A DNA stretch of 45,613 nucleotides from Paenibacillus sp. Marseille-Q4541. Its GTDB lineage: Bacteria; Bacillota; Bacilli; Paenibacillales; Paenibacillaceae. The stretch is from positions 50,274 to 95,886 of the forward strand of contig NZ_JAGXCY010000018.1 of assembly GCF_018310695.1 (NCBI RefSeq), read 5' to 3'. The position numbers and the translations under genes were made by a program. Under the pieces are notes generated by a model. It had not been told where the DNA came from, ran no database searches, and was given only the letters and a program-made list of their open reading frames with translations. Positions 8,323-16,713 of the stretch are shown here, piece after piece. Position 1 is the stretch's first letter. Each line of letters opens with the position of its first letter.

Positions 8323-8637
8323 TTATGCCATTCGAGATATGATATTTCTATTTTCTAGTGCTGCGCGATCGTACTCATTCACTGGACGGTATCCTTTTTC
8401 CAGAAGCTCTTTAATATAGATCTTGTTGTAGACGAAAGCAAACACGAGCCCACAAACCCATCCACCAATTCCAAATGTGAAAGAACCAAAGGCAACGGTA
8501 AGAAGAAACATAATGAATGCCCACTTGAGATCTCCCCGGAATAACGCAGGAAAGAATGTAAAGAAAAATGTTGTCCAGCTGAACCCTACTTTAACGTCCT
8601 TCGTTACTCCTGCTTCATTAGCTAATACGACTCTCAC
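8323..8637 (-). CDS. Small membrane protein (HrgC-like)
   Basis: A 104-residue protein. It carries a FSWTTFFFTFFPALFRGDLKW motif (quoted as seen around residues 19-38), common in small inner-membrane proteins annotated HrgC-like or DUF2628-like. Two hydrophobic segments and a basic/acidic C-terminal tail follow. No enzymatic motif is visible. The start is GTG with AGGAGTG upstream. It is convergent with the YhhN gene and shares its terminator. The biological role is unknown. Confidence 0.65.
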   Translation of the reverse strand: MRVVLANEAGVTKDVKVGFSWTTFFFTFFPALFRGDLKWAFIMFLLTVAFGSFTFGIGGWVCGLVFAFVYNKIYIKELLEKGYRPVNEYDRAALENRNIISRMA

Positions 8638-8874
8638 TATTCCACACTCCTATTTGTTGTTAAAAAAGTTGCTTGTCACTACGATCCATCTTCCTTTTGA
8701 ATATAGGTCTTATGTATGCATATTTGACAAAGAACATCTTTTTTTCTAGTTATTTATTCCTATTATATCGGTATAATTATCGATAAGTTTATAGAATAAT
8801 CATTAAATTATTTCAAATTTGTAAAATTATATAATGTATTATCTCTTCTGATTTCTCTCGTTAGGTTTTTAGAA

Positions 8875-9071
8875 CTATAAAATAAAACCCTCATAACCAT
8901 CGGAGTCTACGTGTTCGTGAAACTTCGCATCTTGCGGATGATTGGAGGGATCTCTAAGAATTATGCCATATTCATCTTTATCTTACGCTCTTATTTTTTG
9001 CCATACTTCATTGCATCGAGAGCCGTTTCTCTATGAAATACTTCTTCCCACTGCTCATCGGTTCTTAGCAC
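8875..9071 (-). pseudogene. Degraded small gene of unknown function
   Basis: On the minus strand a GTG (9071) with AAGGA upstream opens a 26-codon frame ending at TAA, with coding-like sequence (LRTDEQWEEVFHRETALDAM). About 30 nt on, a different frame reads GIILRDPSNHPQDAKFHEHV and continues to a TAG at 8875. No single indel joins the two frames because each has a stop in the A-rich joint (about 8975-8995), so at least two changes are needed. I read this as one decayed gene of about 65 codons. It overlaps the end of the next upstream small gene. Confidence 0.45.
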
Positions 9072-9243
9072 AATTCCTTCTCGATTCGTTCCGAGCCTGG
9101 TTCATTTCCGTGAAATACTCATCATCTTCATGCATCTCTTCTGCAAGAAACTCAGGTAATTCCTTAGACATAAAGCGATAAGCATAAATGACACCTATCA
9201 ATATGTACACACAAACTGCTATTACAATCCACTTGATTACCAA
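9055..9243 (-). CDS. Hypothetical small membrane protein
   Basis: A 62-residue protein with one N-terminal transmembrane helix (IKWIVIAVCVYILIGVIYAY) and an acidic, Asn/Arg-rich tail. I place the start at the TTG at 9243 because a perfect AGGAGG lies 10 nt upstream; the frame is open to 9294, but no upstream start there has a site. The end overlaps the start of the degraded gene downstream. The protein family is not recognised. Confidence 0.5.
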   Translation of the reverse strand: MVIKWIVIAVCVYILIGVIYAYRFMSKELPEFLAEEMHEDDEYFTEMNQARNESRRNCAKNR

Positions 9244-9454
9244 TACCCTAATTCCTCCTGATGTCTGATCTTGCTGCGCTAACATTCTAACCAAACCAGA
9301 TCACATTCACAATGAATAAAATGGAATTAGTTATTACAATAGTTCTTCATACTGTGCATTTGCAACATTAATACAGCGCCACCGTCTTACAGTATAAGAA
9401 ATGATTAATTTCTCTAACCCCTGCGAGGGATTCTGCTTATAAGGAGGAATCACC

Positions 9455-9856
9455 ATATCTTTTTCCCAGATCCTACGTTTCCAAATGTTTATAACCCCGT
9501 TGTTGTTAATCCTTGTTATTCTGTCTGGATGTATCGATGAGAAAGGTACAAAAATTCAATCTACAAGTAACCCAGGACCAGGAGATTTTCTTACCCTAGC
9601 CGACGCAGATATCTTTCTACTGAGAGGCACTGTATATTCGAACGCAGAAGACATCGATTGGGTTCAGAAGATGGACTATACTTTAGGAAAAGTAGCCGGG
9701 GAAATTACGAAGCAAACTTCGGAACCTGAACTTTTTGAAAATGAAACTGCGAGCCGTCTTCCTGTAGGTTGCAAAATATATGAGACAAACCAGTCGTTTT
9801 ACATTGCCGTTGTAAATGATAGAGAAATCCCTTATTTACCAATGATTGAAGGATAA
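9455..9856 (+). CDS. Hypothetical lipoprotein with an apparent ATA start
   Basis: A small lipoprotein of unknown function with lipobox LSGC. The first ATG in frame (9485) has no ribosome binding site and gives a signal peptide without a basic residue. A perfect AAGGAGG (9441-9447) sits exactly 7 nt before an in-frame ATA at 9455, and starting there adds ten residues including an Arg, giving a normal lipoprotein signal of about 25 residues. The mature part is about 108 residues and ends with a VVNDREIPYLPMIEG segment seen in Bacillales proteins of this type. The start could be a genuine AUA initiation, a mutated ATG or a sequencing error. A terminator follows. Confidence 0.6.
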   Translation: MSFSQILRFQMFITPLLLILVILSGCIDEKGTKIQSTSNPGPGDFLTLADADIFLLRGTVYSNAEDIDWVQKMDYTLGKVAGEITKQTSEPELFENETASRLPVGCKIYETNQSFYIAVVNDREIPYLPMIEG

Positions 9857-9872
9857 TAAGTATGAGATTGGA

Positions 9873-9903
9873 AAAAGAGACTACCGCTGTGGAGTCTCTT
9901 TTC
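9873..9903. terminator. Terminator between convergent genes
   Basis: AAGAGACT pairs with AGTCTCTT, with an inner CC/GG pair around a short loop, flanked by A and T runs. It is 16 nt after the lipoprotein stop and can act for the convergent Cys/His-rich gene on the minus strand too. Confidence 0.75.
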
Positions 9904-9927
9904 TACATAAGTCCTCTATGAAAATAA

Positions 9928-10209
9928 CTATCTCCCACACACCATTCTCCACATCTGTCTGCGGTGATCACGGTTTTGAGGATCTACACAGCATCCCATA
10001 AGCCACTGCGCTGCGTTCTCTCTTTCATGCGGATGAACCCGTACGCCAAGACAGTCGGACAGCTGATCAATCATGCCGCAGCATTTATGATGACATTTCA
10101 AATCCTGATATTTTTGTTTCCGGAGAATACCGCATACATTATGAAAATGTCTCGGATTCATCATTTTGTTACGGAACGTTCCCATTAAGCGAGGGTCAAG
10201 CTCTGCCAT
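9928..10209 (-). CDS. Cys/His-rich small protein of unknown function
   Basis: A 93-residue basic protein with eight cysteines (a KCHHKCCGM cluster at about residues 38-46, a later GCC pair) and many histidines, so metal binding is likely. No signal peptide or membrane helix is visible. The start ATG has AAGGAGA 8 nt upstream. The gene is 194 nt downstream of the sporulenol synthase gene on the same strand, but that gap has no clear promoter or terminator I can name. The family is not recognised; it may be restricted to Paenibacillus-like genomes. Confidence 0.6.
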   Translation of the reverse strand: MAELDPRLMGTFRNKMMNPRHFHNVCGILRKQKYQDLKCHHKCCGMIDQLSDCLGVRVHPHERENAAQWLMGCCVDPQNRDHRRQMWRMVCGR

Positions 10210-10403
10210 GCTTATTGTCTCCTTCTGGATTCGCCAAATTCTCGTCTACAAGCTTTTCACTCTTCTTCAGCTATTAAACTTCGCTTCATCAGCTCTATGA
10301 CGGATAATCCAGCATATGCTTCCGCTACTCTATTGGACAGGGTATTTAGCTATAATCTATAGAAATAGACTCATGATAGCGTCCGAGTAATCGTATCTAA
10401 CCG

Positions 10404-12302
10404 TCAGCCATATTTCTGCTCATAATGACTCAGCGTTAGCAAAGGCCAGATGTAAGGATAACTATGATAATAGATATAAAAATGACCCGGCAGTCCTGCT
10501 CCCGTCGGATATTCTCTTCGTTTACTTACCAGGTCCTGATTCCATTCGATCAACTTTTCCATTGCACTCTTCATTGCTTCGGTTGGTTCATCATAAATCG
10601 CAATGAGCGTATCCAGTGCCCAAGCAGTATGAACGATCGTAGAATAGGGAGCAGGCACATAATGCCTCAATACATCGCTTCGGCAAGACTCACCCCAACC
10701 ACCATCTTGCAGCTTGATCCGCTGAAGCCAGCAGGCTGCTTTTCGAATGACCGGATGATCCTTTGGCACGCCTACCGCACAAAGTCCTGTCACCGCTGCC
10801 CATGTTCCATAAATATAAGTAACTCCCCAGCGTCCATACCAAGACCCGTCCTGTTCTTGATGCTGTATGAGCCAGTCTGTTCCTTTCTCTATTCGAGGGT
10901 GTGCCGAAGTCAGTCTACCGTAGGTTCCGAGCATCTCAAGCGTCCGTCCAGTCACATCCGCAGCGGAGGGATCGGACGCAGTATCTGAGAAATTACGGAT
11001 CGAAAGCCAGCGAGAAGAAACTACGGCACTATTTTTCTCAAAAGCGGCCCAGCCTCCGTCTTTATTTTGCATGGTAAACAGGTAGCTTAGTCCTCTTCTC
11101 CAAGCCTCCTGAACCTCGGTATTTCGCCCAATCATTCCACTAATCGCCCGCATAGCCGCTTGCGTATCATCTACATCCGGATTCGAAGCATTGCTCTCCG
11201 AGAACCCCCAGCCTCCTGTATAGTGAGTATTGTTCCCGCCGTGAACCTTTCTTTTCTCCCGCTGCTGAAATCGTAGCAAATAACGAACCGATTTACGGAT
11301 AACGGAAGCCTCCTCTGGAATACCTGCTTGCTGGAGAGCATAACTGACAAGTGCGGTGTCCCATAAGGTAGAGGGCGAATTTTGAATATGGGCCTCGCTG
11401 TTTGTGCTGCTGATCACCCCAAAAGACAACAACCCCTGCACAGCCTGTGTAATAACTGGGGAATCTTTCTGATAACCAAGTGCAAGAAGGGCATAAATCA
11501 TAAAAAAGGTAGAACTCGCATAGCTGTAGAGCGTTCCGTCCTTTTCTATTTGCTGCAGGATGAATTGCTCTGCTTTTTGAAGAGCGGTTTCTGTCATACG
11601 GAAGTGAACGTATTTTGGTGTGAACGAGGTTTGATCTGCAAGCATCTCGTATTTATGAGTCGCATAGAGGTGATGGATATTTCGATTAGATGGCTGAAGG
11701 ACTCTATATTTAAAATGGCTGAGGATGAGAAGCGGGGCGAAATGAGCCCGCACGTAGGAAGTCCACTTGTGAAAGCTAAGCGGTGCCCATTTGGGCAAGT
11801 GTAACAAAAATAAGGGCAGTGGATTCATTTTCGGCCAAGGATACAAACCATGTAAGGCAAGCATAAATTTCGTGGATGGATGAGCCTTTTCGACCCCGCC
11901 ATTTTGCAAAATAAACATTTCGGCCTTAATCATTCGTGTATCTTCCCGGCTTAAAATACCCGTCATGAGCAGCGCGGTATATGCCTCCACTGTTGATGAA
12001 AGATGCCCCTCATCATCCTCCGCCTGTTTCCAGGCTCCATTCTCCGATTGCGTCCTGATAAGCCGCTGGGCAAGCAGAGTCATCCATTTGGATGATTCTT
12101 TATAAAAGTCTTGAGTTTCGAGCTGAGCCGCATTACGTGCACCCAGTATACTTAACAACATAAGCATAGAAGCATCTGTCATGGGACCTGTCTCAAAAAC
12201 AAATCGCCAAGCGCCATCCACCTCCTGCTTCGATACGAGTTCATGAACGAGCCGAGCGATTTCGCTCTTTATTTTCACATCCTCCGGTTTCAATCCTCTC
12301 AC
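10404..12302 (-). CDS. sqhC: Sporulenol synthase / squalene-hopene cyclase family protein
   Basis: A 632-residue terpene cyclase, the same length as Bacillus subtilis SqhC. The catalytic DxDD motif is DVDD at residues 376-379. Multiple QW-type repeats are visible (QNKDGGW, QEQDGSWYGRWG, QDGGWGES), and EKDGTLYSYASSTF and WDTALVSYALQQAG match SqhC closely. SqhC cyclises tetraprenyl-beta-curcumene to sporulenol, a C35 terpenoid of spores, at the membrane face. The start is uncertain: GTG at 12302 overlaps an AAGAGG site, while an in-frame TTG 9 nt later has better spacing. No partner prenyltransferase is in the window, so substrate supply must be encoded elsewhere. Confidence 0.9.
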   Translation of the reverse strand: MRGLKPEDVKIKSEIARLVHELVSKQEVDGAWRFVFETGPMTDASMLMLLSILGARNAAQLETQDFYKESSKWMTLLAQRLIRTQSENGAWKQAEDDEGHLSSTVEAYTALLMTGILSREDTRMIKAEMFILQNGGVEKAHPSTKFMLALHGLYPWPKMNPLPLFLLHLPKWAPLSFHKWTSYVRAHFAPLLILSHFKYRVLQPSNRNIHHLYATHKYEMLADQTSFTPKYVHFRMTETALQKAEQFILQQIEKDGTLYSYASSTFFMIYALLALGYQKDSPVITQAVQGLLSFGVISSTNSEAHIQNSPSTLWDTALVSYALQQAGIPEEASVIRKSVRYLLRFQQREKRKVHGGNNTHYTGGWGFSESNASNPDVDDTQAAMRAISGMIGRNTEVQEAWRRGLSYLFTMQNKDGGWAAFEKNSAVVSSRWLSIRNFSDTASDPSAADVTGRTLEMLGTYGRLTSAHPRIEKGTDWLIQHQEQDGSWYGRWGVTYIYGTWAAVTGLCAVGVPKDHPVIRKAACWLQRIKLQDGGWGESCRSDVLRHYVPAPYSTIVHTAWALDTLIAIYDEPTEAMKSAMEKLIEWNQDLVSKRREYPTGAGLPGHFYIYYHSYPYIWPLLTLSHYEQKYG

Positions 12303-12435
12303 CTCTTAGGGGCACCAAACCTAGTGTCCTATCTTCGAATCGTAGTTTGTTGCCATACTATGTCCAAGGCGAGAACTTGAACGCAGCATGTACCTAAGGG
12401 GAGTCAATATTTGCCGTTAAGTATAGATATCAACA

Positions 12436-12475
12436 AATAACCGCCCCTTCGGCATTGCCAAAAGGACGGTTTCTT
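12436..12475 (-). terminator. Probable terminator of the Na/Pi cotransporter gene
   Basis: AACCGTCC...GGGGCGGTT forms a long imperfect stem with an inner GGC/GCC pair just past the stop of the Na/Pi gene. The T tract is short and interrupted on both strands, so strength is doubtful. Confidence 0.5.
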
Positions 12476-12490
12476 ATATTACCTATTCAT

Positions 12491-14110
12491 TTAATGTTGT
12501 TCGTGCAGAACGAATTGAGCAATATTTTTACAATGATCTCCAATCCGTTCGAGATTGGTAAGCAGGTCCAAGTAGATCGTACCCGCTCCGCTTGCACATA
12601 TATTTTTGTTTAGACGCATGATGTGATTTTTACGGAACGTTACCTCAAGTTCATCGAGTTTCGATTCCAGCTCCATTACCGCTCTAGCTGCCTCGGCATT
12701 CTGTTCCTCCAGCGCTACCAGTGCTTTTTCTACGGTCTGATCAGCGACTTCCATCATCTCCTGAAGCTCTTTCGTAGCGGTTTCCGAGAACTCCATCTTG
12801 TTGTTTATGCTGAACTCAGCCAGCTCTACCACATTCTCCGCATGGTCACCGATCCGTTCAATATCACTGACGGTCTGGAACCAGCCCGATGCTTTTTCCG
12901 ATTCGCCCTCAGGCAGTCCGTTATTCTGGTGAATCCGAATAATATAGTCGGTAATTTTGCGATTGAGCTCATTAATGAGCCCTTCCTTCTGCAATGCAAG
13001 ATCTGCAAATTTCGTATCTCGATTAAAAAAGAACTTCGTCGCATCTTGCAATGATTCTCTCGCATACTGACCCATCCGCAAAATCTCGTGCTGAGCTTGT
13101 CCTAATGCCACCGCCGGTGTAGCGAGCAAACGATCATCAAGAAAGATCGGCTTAAATTGAATCTCTTCCATTTTACCCGGAATAGCTTTCGTTACAATCC
13201 ATGCTAACACGGGAATCAGTGGCAGGAAGATCAGTGTATTCGTCACGTTAAACAGTCCATGAGCGTATGCAATTTGCATCCGAATATTGATGCCTTCCCC
13301 CATCCATTGTACAACCCATAGTACAACAGGCAGCAAGATCATAAAGATAATGGCACCGCAGACGTTAAAAATAACATGCACCATCGCTGTCCGTTTCGCT
13401 GCAACGGAAGCTCCAATAGAAGCAAGCACTGCAGTTATAGTGGTCCCGATGTTATCACCAAACAGAATCGGCAGTGATCCGCGAAGACTAATCATCCCTT
13501 CGTCTGCAATAGTTTGTAGAATCCCGATCGTCGCACTTGAGCTCTGCACAATCATCGTAAAGACCGTACCGACAATCAATCCTAGTACAGGCTGATCAGC
13601 AAGCTGTATCATAAAATCAGTAAAAGCAGGCAGTTCCCGAAGCGGCTTCACGCCTCCTCCCATCGTAGAAAGTCCGAGGAAAAGGGTACCGAAACCGAAG
13701 ATGACTTGCCCGATATATTGAAATTTTTTCTTATTTAAGAAAAATAAAAAGAATGCCCCTACTGCAATAATAGGCAGTGCATACTCTTCGATTTTAATTC
13801 CTACAATAAAAGCGGTCATTGTTGTACCGATATTCGCTCCAAGTACGACTCCGATCGCCTGTCTGAGTGTCATCAAACCAGCATTGACGAGACCGATCGC
13901 CATGACCGTCGTCCCGGTTGAGGACTGAATCAAACAGGTAACCCCGATACCAACAAGCACACCCAGAACAGGATGGGATGTATATTTCTCCAGAATCCCA
14001 CGCATTTTGTCTCCGGCCGACTTTTGCAGACCGTCCGACATATATTTAATACCAAACAGAAAAATGCCGAGTCCCCCGACAAACTTAAACAAAATCTCTT
14101 GCCAATCCAA
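12491..14110 (-). CDS. Na/Pi cotransporter family protein with PhoU-like domain
   Basis: A 539-residue protein. The N-terminal membrane half (about residues 1-300) has two inverted Na/Pi cotransporter repeats with the characteristic QSS motifs (QSSTGTTVMAIGL and QSSSATIGIL). The C-terminal 200 residues form a helical PhoU-like domain (ERIGDHAENVVELAE and ERIGDHCKNIAQF). It is related to NptA/YjbB, which carries phosphate with sodium, usually in the outward direction in E. coli. Initiation is at TTG with GGGAGG 10 nt upstream. It appears monocistronic, lying between sqhC and a MATE gene on the same strand. Confidence 0.88.
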   Translation of the reverse strand: MDWQEILFKFVGGLGIFLFGIKYMSDGLQKSAGDKMRGILEKYTSHPVLGVLVGIGVTCLIQSSTGTTVMAIGLVNAGLMTLRQAIGVVLGANIGTTMTAFIVGIKIEEYALPIIAVGAFFLFFLNKKKFQYIGQVIFGFGTLFLGLSTMGGGVKPLRELPAFTDFMIQLADQPVLGLIVGTVFTMIVQSSSATIGILQTIADEGMISLRGSLPILFGDNIGTTITAVLASIGASVAAKRTAMVHVIFNVCGAIIFMILLPVVLWVVQWMGEGINIRMQIAYAHGLFNVTNTLIFLPLIPVLAWIVTKAIPGKMEEIQFKPIFLDDRLLATPAVALGQAQHEILRMGQYARESLQDATKFFFNRDTKFADLALQKEGLINELNRKITDYIIRIHQNNGLPEGESEKASGWFQTVSDIERIGDHAENVVELAEFSINNKMEFSETATKELQEMMEVADQTVEKALVALEEQNAEAARAVMELESKLDELEVTFRKNHIMRLNKNICASGAGTIYLDLLTNLERIGDHCKNIAQFVLHEQH

Positions 14111-14239
14111 TATGTGAAAGCCTCCCTCAGTTGTTGGTTATTCCAAACCTTTATAATTTATCATAAACACGTACTGAAATGAATAATTCAAGTTTAGACA
14201 TATTATAATTTTTTAATACGATATTGGGGGGTGAATAAA

Positions 14240-14270
14240 AAAAGAGAGCCAATTTCTCAGCCCTTTTCTC
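14240..14270 (-). terminator. Possible terminator of the MATE gene
   Basis: On the minus strand AAAAGGG can pair with CTCTTTT (one G-T) and a run of seven T follows. The stem is short, so this is a modest call. It lies within 50 nt of the MATE stop. Confidence 0.4.
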
Positions 14271-14285
14271 CTATTCAATGATCTA

Positions 14286-15680
14286 TTAAATTAATTTTCT
14301 TCTATACCATTTGTCTCCACGGAAACGCCACCAGAAGATCACACCGCGCACGCCCCATTCGGTAACCATGGCAATCCATACCCCCATAATCCCGAGTCCG
14401 AGCGTAATTCCGAGTACATAACCCAAAATGACACGAAGAAGCCACATCGAGAGTAAAGAAGTCACCGAAGTAAAGTTCGAGTCCCCGGCAGCACGCAGTG
14501 CAGAAGGAAGAATGAAACTGACCGACCAGAAAATCGGCTGGGTAATAGCAATAAGCAGTGTCAGTGCAAAAATATCAGGGACGATCTCAACCGGAGGCGA
14601 GAATAACCCTACAATGAAAGGAAATAGCGGAATAATAATCGCGGCTACCAGAATGAAGAAACCCGTCGACAAGCCAATAAACGACTTAATAAACTTCCTT
14701 GCATCCGGTATGCTTCCGTTTCCGATACACTGGCCTACTACGGTAACAACCGCAATACTAAGCGCACTTCCTCCGATTTGAAACAACAGCGAGATCGAAC
14801 CGCTAATGGCATTCACCGTAATCGCGAGCGTCCCCAGCTGGACAATAAACGTCTGGGTTAGAAGTTTCCCCCCATTAAAGAACATTTGCTCCGCGGCAAA
14901 AGGAACCCCGATCATCATAATTTTTTTGAGAATAGAAAAATCGAGCTTTAGCGCTTCTTTGATCCGGTATTTCAAGGTCTGGTTAATTTTGATCAGGTAA
15001 TATAGTGAGATTCCCATTCCCAGCACCCGCGCCGTGATCATAGAGATAATGAGCCCCACAATTCCCATATCAAATACCGTGATAAGTAAAATATTGAGTA
15101 CAAGATAAGTGAGATTCATGATGAGCGACAATCCAAGACAAGCCCTGGTCTCTGCTACCCCGCGAAGAACACCTGTGACTGCCTGAAAAATAGCGATGAA
15201 TGGGTAGGAAATACAGCTTCCAATTAGAAAAATCCTTGCATTCTCAAACACTTCTGCCTCGGCCTGACCAAATAACAAATTGAGAATTGGTGTATGCAGA
15301 GCAATTACCGTCAGGCATAAAACAACGGAGAGAATCGTTACTGCGGTAATCGCCTGCGTAGCAGACCTGGATACCATCTCCTGATTGCCGCTTCCTTTAT
15401 ACTGCGCAACGATGACCGTTCCCCCGGTGGCTACCGCGACAAATACGTTAATTAGGAAAATGTTCAGCGAGTCTACCATACTCACAGCACTGACCGCTGC
15501 AACACCTGAAGATGCAATCATGGCCGTATTCAACAGAGCCATTAAAATAATAAAAGCTTGATCCACAAATATCGGGATAATAATCGCGATAATTTGCCTG
15601 TAATCAAGCGTCTTTCCAGTAAAATATTTATTCATAAATACGTTCGTTTTTTCTTTATACATGGGGAGTGGATTACTCAA
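14286..15680 (-). CDS. MATE family efflux transporter
   Basis: A 464-residue, twelve-helix transporter of the MATE/NorM-DinF superfamily. Visible motifs include VDQAFIILMALLNTAMIASSG in the first helix, VAQYKGSGNQEMVSRSATQA after helix 2, and the second-half counterpart VVGQCIGNGSIPDARKF. It exports drugs or metabolites with H+ or Na+. The start is uncertain: TTG at 15680 has a weak site, and internal ATGs have none better. It is divergent from the TetR gene at 15846, with 165 nt between them, so the TetR could in principle also affect it, though the operator lies at the tetR end. Confidence 0.86.
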   Translation of the reverse strand: MSNPLPMYKEKTNVFMNKYFTGKTLDYRQIIAIIIPIFVDQAFIILMALLNTAMIASSGVAAVSAVSMVDSLNIFLINVFVAVATGGTVIVAQYKGSGNQEMVSRSATQAITAVTILSVVLCLTVIALHTPILNLLFGQAEAEVFENARIFLIGSCISYPFIAIFQAVTGVLRGVAETRACLGLSLIMNLTYLVLNILLITVFDMGIVGLIISMITARVLGMGISLYYLIKINQTLKYRIKEALKLDFSILKKIMMIGVPFAAEQMFFNGGKLLTQTFIVQLGTLAITVNAISGSISLLFQIGGSALSIAVVTVVGQCIGNGSIPDARKFIKSFIGLSTGFFILVAAIIIPLFPFIVGLFSPPVEIVPDIFALTLLIAITQPIFWSVSFILPSALRAAGDSNFTSVTSLLSMWLLRVILGYVLGITLGLGIMGVWIAMVTEWGVRGVIFWWRFRGDKWYRRKLI

Positions 15681-15780
15681 GGGATCATCTCTTTTTCGTT
15701 GTATTTATAACATTTGCACAATATTATAGCATGCTTTCCCTAGCTTATGATGTGATATAATTTCTTTTTTTCCATCTTTA

Positions 15781-15845
15781 TTGCACTCGCTCCGCTTTTC
15801 CACTATAATTTCGTTATTAATCTAACAGTAAACAGGTGTTCATTA
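15781..15845 (+). promoter_or_regulatory. tetR promoter and operator copy 1
   Basis: TTGCAC (15781-15786), a 17-nt spacer and TATAAT (15804-15809) form a good sigma-A promoter. The 19-bp sequence AGTAAACAGGTGTTCATTA (15827-15845) has a palindromic core AACA-GG-TGTT. It ends at the start codon and includes the only SD-like bases (AGGTG). Its exact reverse complement occurs at the next promoter, which marks it as the likely TetR operator for autoregulation. Confidence 0.75.
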
Positions 15846-16457
15846 ATGCAAATTTTAAAAGAAGAAATCCGGAATAACATACTTACAGCTGCCCTCTCCG
15901 AGTTCGAGCAATACGGATATGCCCAGTCTTCCATGAGACGGATTGCCAGTATGGCAGGAATGACGACAGGTAACATCTATCGCTATTTCAAGAACAAGGA
16001 TGATTTGTTCCAAGCTCTGATGGGTCCTGCACATGAGCAGTTTATTTCGTACACGATCGCGATCAAAGAAGAAATCGATAAGACCTTCACCATTCACAGT
16101 GACGAAGTATTTGAGTATATCAAGATGGTCGATGAGACCATTGTAGAAATGCTGAAAGATTCAAGTGTTGAGATCAAAATCTTACTCACCCTGAGTGAAG
16201 GTTCTGCCTATGCATCTGCCAAGCAAGACCTTATCTCCATCGTCACGCAAATTTTAGAGAAGGTACTTATGGTCTCTCGGGAAACGAGCAATCTGGACCC
16301 ACAAGATAGGCTATCGATGCAAATGCTGTCAGTAACGATTATTGAAGGGATGTGCCTCATCCTACGAGATTACCGGGATGGTGCTACCATTAAGTATTTG
16401 GTTGATGAACTGCTGCAAGTGTTCTCCGTTGGAATTGCCGAAAAGATGGGACGATAA
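15846..16457 (+). CDS. TetR/AcrR family transcriptional regulator
   Basis: A 203-residue regulator. The N-terminal helix-turn-helix is typical (ALSEFEQYGYAQSSMRRIAS, then TTGNIYRYFKNKDDLFQAL, about residues 16-58). The C-terminal ligand domain of about 140 residues is unclassified. It most likely represses itself and the MMPL exporter downstream, since both promoters carry the same 19-bp operator. The ATG follows AGGTG by 7 nt, within the operator, so bound repressor would also cover this site on DNA. Confidence 0.88.
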   Translation: MQILKEEIRNNILTAALSEFEQYGYAQSSMRRIASMAGMTTGNIYRYFKNKDDLFQALMGPAHEQFISYTIAIKEEIDKTFTIHSDEVFEYIKMVDETIVEMLKDSSVEIKILLTLSEGSAYASAKQDLISIVTQILEKVLMVSRETSNLDPQDRLSMQMLSVTIIEGMCLILRDYRDGATIKYLVDELLQVFSVGIAEKMGR

Positions 16458-16482
16458 ATCAATTCTTGAAAAGAATTGATTT
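16456..16482 (+). terminator. Perfect AT-rich hairpin after tetR
   Basis: A perfect 12-bp inverted repeat (AAATCAATTCTT and AAGAATTGATTT, loop GAA) begins at the tetR stop codon. No long T run follows, so it may stabilise the 3' end or act as a weak terminator. Confidence 0.6.
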
Positions 16483-16488
16483 AATCCA

Positions 16489-16585
16489 CTCCAAGCCGTT
16501 TGGCTCACCTCATCTGAGCGAATGAATGGCTTGGATCCCTCCAAGTCATTTGGTTCAGCTCATCTGAGCGAATGAATGGCTTGGA
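16489..16585 (+). repeat. Tandem 47-bp structured repeat (two units, 50-bp period)
   Basis: Units at 16489-16535 and 16539-16585 match at all but about four positions. Each can fold: outer stem CTCCAAGCC/GGCTTGGA and an inner stem GCTCA/TGAGC. In the second unit the changes turn C-G pairs into T-G pairs (GTTCA/TGAGC, CCAAGTC/GGCTTGG), so pairing is kept. It lies between tetR and the MMPL promoter, in no reading frame of note. Confidence 0.8.
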
Positions 16586-16614
16586 GAACCATAAAATCAA
16601 AAAATGCGGCTCAC

Positions 16615-16659
16615 TTGTTCGCCCCATTTTTTTATCTATATAATGAACACCTGTTTACT
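16615..16659 (+). promoter_or_regulatory. MMPL promoter with operator copy 2
   Basis: TTGTTC (16615-16620), an 18-nt spacer and TATAAT (16639-16644) precede the exporter gene. The 19-bp sequence at 16641-16659 is the exact reverse complement of the one upstream of tetR and overlaps the -10 box, so repressor binding would exclude RNA polymerase. Confidence 0.75.
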
Positions 16660-16713
16660 AATGAAACACATAAGCAACGCCACCATTACATTTTCAAGGG
16701 AGATAATGCACGA

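Noticed and set aside
8942..9181. 79-residue plus-strand ORF
   Set aside because: Antisense to the decayed gene and the small membrane protein gene; no ribosome site or coding signature.
11382..11804. 140-residue plus-strand ORF
   Set aside because: Antisense to the sporulenol synthase gene, in a region with intact SqhC motifs.
16489..16585. Short CRISPR-like array
   Set aside because: Only two units with a 3-nt gap and no spacers; no cas genes nearby.
16576..16713. N-terminal extension of the MMPL protein by 46 residues
   Set aside because: This stretch contains the repeat end, promoter and operator; a ribosome site and normal first helix support the ATG at 16714.
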